Assembly (NCBI GenBank): GCA_963665735.1
Contig: OY762444.1
Span: forward strand, 2,728,001-2,792,000
Source of the DNA: CATOSK01 sp963665735
GTDB taxonomy: Bacteria; Chloroflexota; Dehalococcoidia; Lucifugimonadales; UBA3495
Length of the DNA stretch: 64,000 nucleotides
Reading direction: 5' to 3'
Part shown: positions 1-7,216 of the stretch, in pieces
Layout of the letters: the number at the start of each line of letters is the position of its first letter
Position numbering within the stretch: position 1 is the stretch's first letter
Position numbers and translations under genes: made by a program
Notes under the pieces: generated by a model
The model's database searches: none
What the model saw: the letters and a program-made list of their open reading frames with translations, nothing else
Told to the model about the DNA's origin: nothing

Positions 1-915
1 GCCGAGGGCGTGCTTATGGCTTGCCGCGTTACCGGACGCCAGCGCGTCGCCGTCATGGATACCCTATCCCCGGCTTACCGCGAAGTCATCGCCACCTACT
101 GCCAGGCCCAGGGCATCACCATCGAGACCGCCCGCCATTGGCAACTGGAAGTCGGCGAGTCCACCGCTTGCCTGGTGGTCCAGTACCCCAACTTCTACGG
201 CGGCCTGGACGACCTGGCCGAGTGCGCCCAAAAATCCCACGACCAGGGCGCCTTGCTGGTGGTTTCCGCCGACCCGATGGCTATGGGAATGTTCCAACCC
301 CCCGGCCATTACGACGCCGACATCGTTACCGGCGAGGGCCAGCCCCTGGGCATACCCGTCAGCTACGGCGGCCCCTACCTGGGCCTCTTCACCACCCAGC
401 AGCGCTACATCCGTCAGATGCCCAGCCGCTTGGTGGGCAAGACCGTGGACACCCAGGGACGCGCCGGCTACGTCCTGACCCTCCAGACCCGCGAGCAGCA
501 CATCCGCCGCGAGCGCGCCACCAGCAACATCTGCACCAACGAGGCCCTCTACGCCCTGGCCGCCACCATCTACCTGGCCGCCGCCGGACGCCAGGGACTT
601 CGCCAGGTGGCCGAACTCTGCTACCACAAGTCCCACTACGCCGCCTCCCGCATCGCCGAATTGCCCGGCTACTCGTTGCCCTTCGCCGGGAGAGCCTTCT
701 TCCAGGAATTTGTCGTCCAGTGTCCAACGTCCCCCGCCGAAATCAACCGCCGCCTGCTGGAACAAAACATCCTCGGCGGCCTCGACCTGACCGTCTCCCC
801 CTATAAAGACCCCCTCCCGGAACGGGTTGACCAAGGAATGTTGCTCTGCGTAACCGAAATGAACACCCGCCAAGAAATAGACTCCCTGGTAACCGCCTTG
901 TCCCAATTCAGCTAA
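1..915 (+). CDS. gcvPA: Glycine dehydrogenase (decarboxylating) subunit 1, 5'-truncated by window edge
   Basis: This is the N-terminal-half subunit of the split P protein of the glycine cleavage system. With GcvPB it decarboxylates glycine and passes the aminomethyl group to lipoyl-GcvH in the cytoplasm. The frame is open from base 1, so the start lies outside; about 304 residues remain of a family of roughly 450. Family-typical stretches seen are MACRVTGRQRV near the left edge, SYGGPYLGLF, and the conserved TREQHIRRERATSN segment. The PLP lysine belongs to the other subunit. gcvPB follows on the same strand but 1.8 kb away, which is unusual. Identification is secure; the missing N-terminus is due to the window. 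Confidence 0.95.
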   Translation, partial: AEGVLMACRVTGRQRVAVMDTLSPAYREVIATYCQAQGITIETARHWQLEVGESTACLVVQYPNFYGGLDDLAECAQKSHDQGALLVVSADPMAMGMFQPPGHYDADIVTGEGQPLGIPVSYGGPYLGLFTTQQRYIRQMPSRLVGKTVDTQGRAGYVLTLQTREQHIRRERATSNICTNEALYALAATIYLAAAGRQGLRQVAELCYHKSHYAASRIAELPGYSLPFAGRAFFQEFVVQCPTSPAEINRRLLEQNILGGLDLTVSPYKDPLPERVDQGMLLCVTEMNTRQEIDSLVTALSQFS

Positions 916-1560
916 CCGCCGCTGCCCCTATGGGGTGTCGTCAAATTGAGGATGGAAGTATCCCGGCGTCTGTCATCGTAATTCCGGAGTCCCCAACCGT
1001 AACTCCGGCGTCTGTCATCGTCATTCCGGCGCCCCAACCGTAATTCCGGCGAAAGCCGGAATCCAGGAACCTTCCCGAAATGCCACGTTCCGGGGATTGG
1101 GACTGCTGGATTCCCGCTTTTGCGAAAATCCACCTTGTCATCCCAAAAGGGCAATCCCATTATGAATCGCCCTGGCAGTCTTGCCCCCAATATGTCATTC
1201 TGAGCGCAGCGAAGAATCCAAAATTCTTGCCATCAACCCTCTTTCGACTCCCGGAGCGGCCTTTGGCGGAGGATTTTAGACCTGGGTGAAAAATCGTTCC
1301 GGGTGACATGATGAAGTTCATGGTTACGCGCCGAAGTTGAGGCGCGACTGCCCTATGGATGTCCCCATGTCCGCCGCAATTCCGGCCCCCAACCGTCATT
1401 CCGGCGAAAGCCGGAATCCAGGAACCTTCCCGAAATGCTACGTTCCGGGAATTGGGACTCCTGGATCCCCGCAAAAGGGGAAATAAACCTTACCATCGTT
1501 AGTTAGCCACCCACCCAAAACGAAATTCAACCCTAACCGCCGCGCCGGAGCGTAAATGCT
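916..1560. repeat. Intergenic repeat cluster between gcvPA and the next gene
   Basis: No gene is seen in these 645 bases. Two near-identical copies of an ~87-base composite occur at 1031-1117 and 1386-1472. Each starts with a palindrome whose arms read ATTCCGGC and GCCGGAAT, followed by a shared tail. Degenerate copies of the first arm are stacked at 975-1040. At 1192-1217 lies a copy of a CATTCTGAGCG..GCGAAGAAT repeat, also present near 51868, 58367 and 58694. The region looks like accumulated short mobile or palindromic elements. Confidence 0.75.
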
Positions 1561-2013
1561 ATGAACGTAATCTTCAAACACATTCAAGTGTACGCCGCCT
1601 TCTACTTCTGCTTTATGACCGGCCACCTGGTCCTGGCCGCCTGGCACGAAGGCTGGGGGTTAATCCAGAACTATTACGACCACATACACTTGTTTGCCTC
1701 CATTTTTACTGTATCATTGGGATACAGCTCCATAATCGTAGTCGTATGGGAGGTGATAATCGGAATGTTCATGCGAATCCTTCCCGTAGTCGTAAAAATG
1801 ATGCGTACTGAGGCCCACCAGGAAGGTCGTCAGGAAGGTCGTCAGGAAGGTCGTCAGGAAGGTCGTCAGGAAACCCGCAACCGCCTCGACGAAGCCCGCG
1901 AACGCTTCGGCGTAGATGTGGACGGCGTGCGAACCCTAACCATCACCCCGGAAGTAGAAGAATTCCTCTTCAGCGAAGACGACACCCCACCCCCCAACAA
2001 AAAGAACAAGTAA
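1561..2013 (+). CDS. Small membrane protein with EGRQ tandem repeat
   Basis: Unrecognised function. The 150-residue protein has two predicted membrane segments (about residues 10-28 and 43-75), then a cytoplasmic-looking charged stretch containing EGRQ repeats at about residues 87-104, then an acidic tail. The repeat is encoded by four perfect 12-base units (1825-1872). The layout (membrane part, EGRQ/EGRE repeats, Pro-rich end with PPP) is shared with proteins at 11077-11574 and 29330-29794, so I treat it as a member of that family. It stands alone between gcvPA and a PaREP1-like gene. The start ATG has no strong Shine-Dalgarno. Confidence 0.65.
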   Translation: MNVIFKHIQVYAAFYFCFMTGHLVLAAWHEGWGLIQNYYDHIHLFASIFTVSLGYSSIIVVVWEVIIGMFMRILPVVVKMMRTEAHQEGRQEGRQEGRQEGRQETRNRLDEARERFGVDVDGVRTLTITPEVEEFLFSEDDTPPPNKKNK

Positions 2014-2094
2014 AGTCTGAGCTTGTGATTGCCCTTCTTTTTGGAATTTCACCGCGAACCCACGCCAATTCGGGCATCCAACTGAGGTATCTGC

Positions 2095-2670
2095 ATGACC
2101 CTCCCCCTGGACACCGCGCCCGGTCCTTCCCCCGACGAAGAGGCGGCGCGCAACGCCCAAATCAGCCGCGAGCTATTGCGGAACGCCCGCTTGGAACTGG
2201 CAAATGGAGACCTGCTGCAAGCCTCCGAAAAAGCCTGGGGCGCGGCAGCCTACGCCGTCAAAGCCGTTGCCGAAAAGCGCCGCTGGTTCAACGAAGCCGA
2301 CTGGAAGTTGGGCCGAGTCGCCGACATCGTAGCCGAAGAAACCGGAGATGATGACATCGGCGCGTATTACCTGGTAGCTCGCGACTCCCATTACAACTTT
2401 TACCATCACGAATATGACGCCCCATCAGTCAGGCGCGCCGTTGACTTGACCGGAAGATTGATTGATAAGCTGAACGCAACCTTATCCGCGGATTATGCGC
2501 CGCCCTACGTCAGCGAAACGGTGGAGGCCATGAAACGAAGCCTTGAACGCCCCACCAGCGACCTGGACGGGCAAAGAATTGCAAGGGGGCGCAAACCCAT
2601 CGCAGAGCGTCCCCCTGTAATCCCTCCCACACCCGAATCCTCCCCGGATAACGACGCTGCCCAAGGGTAG
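2095..2670 (+). CDS. PaREP1-like / HEPN-type protein
   Basis: The 191-residue soluble protein resembles the PaREP1 family: a helical block LLRNARLELANGDLLQASEK, then WGAAAYAVKAVAEKR, then a HEPN-like helical bundle to about residue 125. The last 60 residues are Pro/Arg-rich and look disordered. HEPN-type proteins are often nuclease toxins or partners of nucleotidyltransferases, but no MNT partner is next to it and no clear RxxxxH motif is seen, so the role is unknown. It lies in the insert that separates gcvPA from gcvPB. Confidence 0.7.
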   Translation: MTLPLDTAPGPSPDEEAARNAQISRELLRNARLELANGDLLQASEKAWGAAAYAVKAVAEKRRWFNEADWKLGRVADIVAEETGDDDIGAYYLVARDSHYNFYHHEYDAPSVRRAVDLTGRLIDKLNATLSADYAPPYVSETVEAMKRSLERPTSDLDGQRIARGRKPIAERPPVIPPTPESSPDNDAAQG

Positions 2671-2713
2671 CCGTCCGTCTTACCCCGTCATCAAATCCAG
2701 GAGAAGCCAACCT

Positions 2714-4183
2714 ATGCTCAAAGGCGGAAACCGCAACACCGACCAACTCCTCATGGAACGCAGCGTCCCCGGCCGCGTCGGCCTGGTCGCGCCACCCCTG
2801 GACGTGCCGGCACAGGAGCTCCCCGACGCCTCCCTGCTACGCTCCAACCTCGACCTCCCCGAAGTCTCCGAACCCGAAGTCGTCCAGTATTTCACCAACC
2901 TCAGCCAGCTAAACTTCTCCATTGACACCCAGTTCTACCCCCTGGGCAGCTGCACCATGAAGTACAACCCCAAGGTTAACGACGAAATGGCCTTCCTGCC
3001 CGGCTTCGCCAACATCCACCCCCTCCAACCCGCCGAAACCGCCCAGGGCGCCCTGGAACTGCTCCACCGCTTGCAGGACTTCCTGGCCGAAGTAACCGGC
3101 ATGGCCGGAACCAGCCTGGCTACCCTGGCCGGCGCCCACGGCGAACTGGCCGGCGTCCTGATGATGCGCGCCTACCACCACGCCCGCGGCGACGCCTCCC
3201 GCGTCAAAATGGCCATCCCCGACAGCGCCCACGGCACCAACCCCGCCTCCGCCGCTATGGCCGGTTTCGACGTGGTGACTCTCCCCTCCGACGCCAACGG
3301 CAACACCGACCTCGACGCCCTCCGCCAACTCGCCGGCCCCGACTTGGCCGGCGCCATGATAACCCTCCCCAGCACCTTGGGCCTCTTCGACACCAACATC
3401 CTGGAAGTATGCCGCATCGTCCACGACGCCGGCGGCCTGGTTTACGGCGACGGCGCCAACATGAACGCCCTCCTGGGCCGCGCCAAGCTGGGCGAACTCG
3501 GTTTCGACGTGGTGCATCTCAACCTGCACAAGACCTTCAGCACCCCCCACGGCGGCGGCGGCCCCGGCGCCGGCCCGGTCTGCTGCGGCCCGGCTCTCAC
3601 CCCCTACCTGGCCGCTCCCATCGTAGCCCCCAACGACGCCGGCGAATTCAGCCTCGTCTCCCCCGAAAAAAGCATCGGCAAAATCAGCGCCTTCCACGGC
3701 AACTTCGGCGTCCTCGTCCGCGCCTACACCTACATCCGCACCCTGGGCGCCGCCGGACTCCGCTCCATCAGCGGCAACGCCGTCCTCAACGCCAACTACA
3801 TCATGGAAAAGCTCAAGGACATCTACTTCCTCCCCTACGACCGCCGTTGTATGCACGAAGTCGTCTTTTCCGCCGACTGGCAGCGGGAACGCGGCGTCAG
3901 CGGTCTGGAAGTCGCCAAGCGGCTGCTGGATTACGGCTACCACGCCCCCACCATGTATTTCCCCCTCATAGTCCACGAAGCCCTGATGATTGAACCCACC
4001 GAGTCCGAGACCCGCGAGACCCTGGACGCCTTCATTGACGCCATGCGCCAAATCAATGCCGAATCCGCCGCCGACCCCGACCTGGTGCGCCACGCGCCGC
4101 ACACAACGCCCGTCTCCCGCCTGGACGAAGCCCGCGCCGCCCGCCAACCCAACCTCCGCTGGCAACCCCCCGCCGCCGATTAA
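2714..4183 (+). CDS. gcvPB: Glycine dehydrogenase (decarboxylating) subunit 2
   Basis: PLP-binding subunit of the split glycine cleavage P protein, 489 residues, the usual length. The PLP lysine is Lys273 in LNLHKTFSTPHGGGGPG; DSAHGTNPASA and FYPLGSCTMKYNP are further family signatures. An AGGAGA Shine-Dalgarno 10 bases upstream supports the ATG at 2714. In most genomes gcvPA and gcvPB are adjacent or overlapping; here two accessory genes and repeats lie between them, so the two may need separate transcripts. A long open frame on the opposite strand is a composition shadow. Confidence 0.97.
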   Translation: MLKGGNRNTDQLLMERSVPGRVGLVAPPLDVPAQELPDASLLRSNLDLPEVSEPEVVQYFTNLSQLNFSIDTQFYPLGSCTMKYNPKVNDEMAFLPGFANIHPLQPAETAQGALELLHRLQDFLAEVTGMAGTSLATLAGAHGELAGVLMMRAYHHARGDASRVKMAIPDSAHGTNPASAAMAGFDVVTLPSDANGNTDLDALRQLAGPDLAGAMITLPSTLGLFDTNILEVCRIVHDAGGLVYGDGANMNALLGRAKLGELGFDVVHLNLHKTFSTPHGGGGPGAGPVCCGPALTPYLAAPIVAPNDAGEFSLVSPEKSIGKISAFHGNFGVLVRAYTYIRTLGAAGLRSISGNAVLNANYIMEKLKDIYFLPYDRRCMHEVVFSADWQRERGVSGLEVAKRLLDYGYHAPTMYFPLIVHEALMIEPTESETRETLDAFIDAMRQINAESAADPDLVRHAPHTTPVSRLDEARAARQPNLRWQPPAAD

Positions 4184-4800
4184 CAAAAAAATGGGAATCA
4201 TATACTTGTGTACCAAATAGGCGTGGGGGTAACTTTTCGATAAAGGGGAAAAGTTGGAATTGGTACACAGATATATAAATCCCCCAAAAATCCCCTCCCC
4301 CTCGGCGGGGGAGGGCTGGGGAAGGGGTGAATCTCCCCGTCAAATCACCCCAACCCCCACCGTCATTCCGGCGAAACCTGTCCTGAGCGTAGCCGAAGGA
4401 GCCGGAATCCAGAAACCCTTGCCTGAAACCAACACCCCCACCCCCAACCGTCATTCCCGCGAAAGCGGGAATCCACATCCCCGCCTTTGCCATCCTCACC
4501 CCACAAAACCGACCCCCAACCACCGTCATTCCGGCGAAGGCCGGAATCCAGAAACCCATGCCAATACCATCCTTGCCCCCACGAAACACCCCTGACCACC
4601 CGTAGGGGCGGGTTTCAAACCCGCCCCTACCAACCTTCACTACCAACCCGGTTGCCGGAAACAAATCCCCCCCAACCCGTCATTCCGGCGAAGGCCGGAA
4701 TCCAGGAATCCTACTCCCCGAACCAGTCTTGCGCCCATTGAACACCTCATCAACAACCCCCTCCCCCTACCAGGGGGAGGGCTGGGGAGGGGGTCGTCCC
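4184..4800. repeat. Intergenic cluster of several palindromic repeat families
   Basis: No gene is seen. In order: a poly-C/poly-G palindrome (CCCCTCCCC..GGGGGAGGG, about 4285-4325); a CATTCCGG..CCGGAATCC palindrome at 4361-4411 whose loop holds a second repeat (CCTGTCCTGAGCGTAGCC); further copies at 4449-4475, 4524-4552 and 4678-4705; a perfect 29-base palindrome at 4602-4630 with arms GTAGGGGCGGGTTT and AAACCCGCCCCTAC; and another C/G-rich palindrome at about 4757-4793. All families recur elsewhere in the window. Confidence 0.8.
4602..4630. repeat. REP-like 29-base palindrome
   Basis: Arms GTAGGGGCGGGTTT and AAACCCGCCCCTAC around a single central base. It is identical to the copy inside the broken REP-associated transposase at 38361-38389. 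Variant copies lie at 29091-29116, 55512-55539 and 58453-58480. Confidence 0.85.
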
Positions 4801-4820
4801 CCCAACTGACAAAACCCCTA

Positions 4821-4850
4821 TTGACAAATACCGTACACCCGTTCTATGAT
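4821..4850 (+). promoter_or_regulatory. Sigma-70-type promoter without a matching gene
   Basis: TTGACA at 4821-4826 and TATGAT at 4845-4850 with an 18-base spacer, one of the best consensus matches in the window. It points rightward to a Shine-Dalgarno and ATG at 4907, but only a 15-codon frame follows. Confidence 0.6.
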
Positions 4851-4906
4851 TACCTCATCGGCAACATCCCAGGAACCCTTAACCCCAACCATCGGAGGAA
4901 CCGCCT

Positions 4907-4954
4907 ATGCAGCAACCCACCCCGCCGTTTGCGTCGAGAGTCCCTCCCGGATAA
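4907..4954 (+). CDS. Short proline-rich leader-like ORF (15 codons)
   Basis: An ATG at 4907 is preceded by CGGAGGAA (4893-4900), a strong Shine-Dalgarno at good spacing, and by the promoter at 4821. The encoded peptide MQQPTPPFASRVPPG is 15 residues with five prolines, then TAA. The stop overlaps a stem (GGATAA/TTATCC, 4949-4969). It could be a leader peptide for attenuation or translational control, or the surviving start of a gene whose body was replaced by repeats. No downstream gene begins before 5451. Confidence 0.4.
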   Translation: MQQPTPPFASRVPPG

Positions 4955-5450
4955 CCCGGGCTCTTATCCGATGCGAGGTCTAACGACTCCGCTGCGGCAA
5001 CTGCCCCCACCGACGGGCGTCGGCCCTTCTCCCTTGGGAGAACCCGGCTGGCAAAGTCGGTCGTGCCCCTGGCTGGCGGGTGGCTGCTCCCCTGCGGGGT
5101 GGTAGCGGCGGTAGTCGGCCCGTGCCCCTGGACGACGGGTGGCTGCTCCCCTGCGGGGTGGTAGCGGCGGTAGTCGGCCATACCCACCGGCAAGCGCAAC
5201 GTCCCCCTTAGAAGGGACGGGGCAAAGCCGGAACGCCCGGCCGGGCAACCCTGAAATCCCAACGCCGGAACCCCAAAACAACCGAAAAACCCCCGCCCCC
5301 TACCAGGGGCAGGGCCGGTGAGGGGTTGACCAAAACCCGCCCAAAAAGTGTCCAAAATCGCCAGAACCGCCCAAATATCCCCCAAAATGGACACATCCTG
5401 GACACATCCAACCCCCAACTCCACGCTCAAATGGTCAAAAATGGTCGAAA
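4955..5450. other. Structured non-coding stretch with hairpins and 59-base tandem repeat
   Basis: No convincing gene. Consecutive hairpins are visible: CCGAC/GTCGG at 5010-5023 and TTCTCCC/GGGAGAA at 5027-5042. Two tandem 59-base copies follow (5062-5120, 5121-5179). A C/G palindrome lies near 5296-5327. Just before the PAP2 gene, short direct repeats occur (GGACACATCC twice; AAATGGTC/AAATGGAC variants, 5385-5455). An open frame on the minus strand across this region has repeat-derived sequence and is not believed. Confidence 0.5.
5062..5179. repeat. Two tandem 59-base direct repeats
   Basis: Copies at 5062-5120 and 5121-5179 are nearly identical, differing mainly in a six-base block (GCTGGC versus ACGACG). 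Each contains an internal CCCCTGCGGGG palindrome. Confidence 0.8.
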
Positions 5451-6128
5451 ATGGACAAAAAGGTAAATTTTTCACCCGCCGCCCGCACCTTCATGGCCCT
5501 TTGGCACCCCTGGGGGCGGCTGCTGGCCCTGGGTCTGACCGTCGGCCTCCTCGCCCTGGCCGACGCCTTCCCCGTCTTTCCCGGCGACCGTTGGGCCTGG
5601 ACGCGGATTCAAGCCCTGCAAGCCGACTGGCTGACCGCCGCCGCCACCGTCCTGTCCTGCATCGGCCGGCCCCCGGTAGCCGCCGGGCTGTTTGCCGCCG
5701 GAGTCGGGGCCTTGGCGATTTTCCGACGGTGGGACGCCGTCGCGTTGGCCCTGGCCGCCGCCCTTTTCGTCCTGGCAGCCATAGGAATCAAAGAACTGGT
5801 GGACCGACCCCGTCCGCCGGAGTTTCCGGGGCTGGCGGAAAACGCGATGACCAGCTTCCCCAGCGGCAATACCGTATTCGCCGCAATTTTCCTCGGCCTG
5901 GCCGTCATGCTGGCCCGGCAGTGGATACCCTGGCCGGCGGCCCGGTACTGCTGCATAACGGCGTTGACGCTGCTGGCCCTGGCCGTGGGAGCGGCCCGGG
6001 TCTATCTGGGATTCCACTGGCCCAGCGACGTTCTAGGCGCCTACTGGTACGCCGCCGTCGCCCTGGCCGAAATAAACTGGCTCCGCCTATACCTGTCCCA
6101 ACATCAAGGGCAATCGCATTGCGGTTAG
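5451..6128 (+). CDS. PAP2-family membrane phosphatase
   Basis: A 225-residue integral membrane protein with about six hydrophobic segments and the three phosphatidate phosphatase type 2 motifs: KX6RP as Lys114..Arg121-Pro122, PSGN at 137-140, and R-x5-HWPSD at 183-193. Such enzymes remove phosphate from lipid phosphates (phosphatidate, undecaprenyl diphosphate) at the outer membrane face. The second motif normally reads PSGH; here the histidine, the proton donor in the family model, is asparagine, so activity may be altered. The ATG at 5451 lacks a clear Shine-Dalgarno; a second ATG at 5493 is possible. Confidence 0.85.
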   Translation: MDKKVNFSPAARTFMALWHPWGRLLALGLTVGLLALADAFPVFPGDRWAWTRIQALQADWLTAAATVLSCIGRPPVAAGLFAAGVGALAIFRRWDAVALALAAALFVLAAIGIKELVDRPRPPEFPGLAENAMTSFPSGNTVFAAIFLGLAVMLARQWIPWPAARYCCITALTLLALAVGAARVYLGFHWPSDVLGAYWYAAVALAEINWLRLYLSQHQGQSHCG

Positions 6129-6647
6129 GGTTTGGACTCAATCCCCTCCCCCTCCATGGCAGGACGATTGCAAAGTCGGTAGTAACAGATTGGAATGTAT
6201 TTCAATAGTCCCTTCCCCCTTGACGGGGGAAGGTTAGAGCCTGTCCTGAGCGTAGCCGAAGGGATGGGGATGAACTTCACGTCATCGGTAGTAACAGATT
6301 GGAATGTATTTCAATAGTCCCTTCCCCCTTGACAGGGGAAGGTTAGAGCCTGTCCTGAGCCGCGCCGAAGGAATGGGGGTGAACTCCACATCAGAGGAAT
6401 GTATTTCAATAGTCCCTTCCCCCTTGACGGGGGAAGGTTAGAGCCTGTCCTGAGCGTAGCCGAAGGGGTAGGGGTGAAAACCTCAGCGCCCATTACCGCG
6501 GAGTCCGTTCGTGGTGAGCTTGTCGAACCACGGGCGGACGGCCCTTCCACCAACTCAAAGCAAACGGAGAACCAATGAAAAGACCCAATCCCCCCCAATG
6601 CCCCAGCGGGTCAAATACGCTAAAATGTCCCTGGACGGTATCAACCC
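6129..6647. repeat. Three tandem copies of a ~109-base intergenic element
   Basis: No gene is seen. Copies start near 6178, 6287 and 6394; equivalent points (GGAATGTATTTCAATAG) lie at 6192, 6301 and 6396, giving spacings of 109 and 95. Each copy holds a CCTTCCCCCTTGAC..GGGGAAGG palindrome and a CCTGTCCTGAGC repeat. A fourth relative is at 9581-9690. At 6508-6533 a palindrome GTTCGTGG..CCACG flanks GAGCTTGTCGAA; it recurs at 39519. Confidence 0.8.
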
Positions 6648-7139
6648 ATGAACATCATAGACATAATAATTCTGGTCATCCTGGCCCTCACCGTCGTTTG
6701 GGGCTATCGCACCGGGCTGATTCACGTAGCCGTCTGGCTGGTGGCCATCGTGCTGGGCCTGATTATCTCCACCCGCGCCGCCGTTCCCCTGGGCGGCCTC
6801 TTCGCCTTCGTCTCCCCCGACCGGGAAGTCCAGGCAGCCATCGGGTTTGTGGCCCTATTCCTCATCCTGATGGTCGGGGCAGTCATCGCCAGCAACCTGC
6901 TGCGCTCCGTCATAACCAGCGTGCCGTTGACCGGCCTGGTCAACAACGTCACCGGAGCCGTCATCGGGCTGGTTGTCGGCTGCGTCCTGGTGTCGGGAAT
7001 AATGTTCAGCCTGCGGGAAATCCCCTGCTGCGGATTCCCAGATGCTGTCACCGCCTCTCCCCTGGGCAACTTCCTCGCCGACTGGTTCGACGTAATCACC
7101 CTGGGCTTTGGTCAAATGCCCCGTTTCTGGGAAATCTGA
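6648..7139 (+). CDS. CvpA-family membrane protein
   Basis: A 163-residue protein with four hydrophobic segments (about 5-20, 24-45, 64-85, 99-120) in the CvpA pattern: MNIIDIIILVILALTVVWGYRTGLI is typical of the family N-terminus, followed by the GAVIGLVVGCVLVSG segment. CvpA is named for colicin V production; its biochemical role is unclear and it has been linked to envelope stress tolerance. It converges on the solute-binding lipoprotein gene. The start follows ACCC without a strong Shine-Dalgarno. Confidence 0.8.
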   Translation: MNIIDIIILVILALTVVWGYRTGLIHVAVWLVAIVLGLIISTRAAVPLGGLFAFVSPDREVQAAIGFVALFLILMVGAVIASNLLRSVITSVPLTGLVNNVTGAVIGLVVGCVLVSGIMFSLREIPCCGFPDAVTASPLGNFLADWFDVITLGFGQMPRFWEI

Positions 7140-7159
7140 CCCCGCCCGCCCCAAAGCAA

Positions 7160-7191
7160 GCGGGCCATCCCCCAAAGAGAGGACGGCCCGC
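7160..7191. terminator. Possible bidirectional hairpin terminator
   Basis: Stem GCGGGCC (7160-7166) pairs with GGCCCGC (7185-7191), with partly paired ATCC/GGAC inside. It sits between the convergent cvpA-like and solute-binding protein genes. No T-run follows on either strand, so intrinsic termination is uncertain. Confidence 0.35.
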
Positions 7192-7216
7192 CGCGCGGAT
7201 TGGCGCCGAGGAGACG

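Noticed and set aside
2909..4216. Long open frame on the minus strand over gcvPB
   Set aside because: Gly/Val-rich shadow caused by codon bias of the gcvPB strand; no family motif.
4361..4705. Spaced palindromes resembling a CRISPR array
   Set aside because: Spacing and arm sequences vary, and copies are scattered over the window; no cas genes.
4879..5475. 198-codon minus-strand frame
   Set aside because: Built from the 59-base tandem repeat and palindromes; no protein-like pattern.
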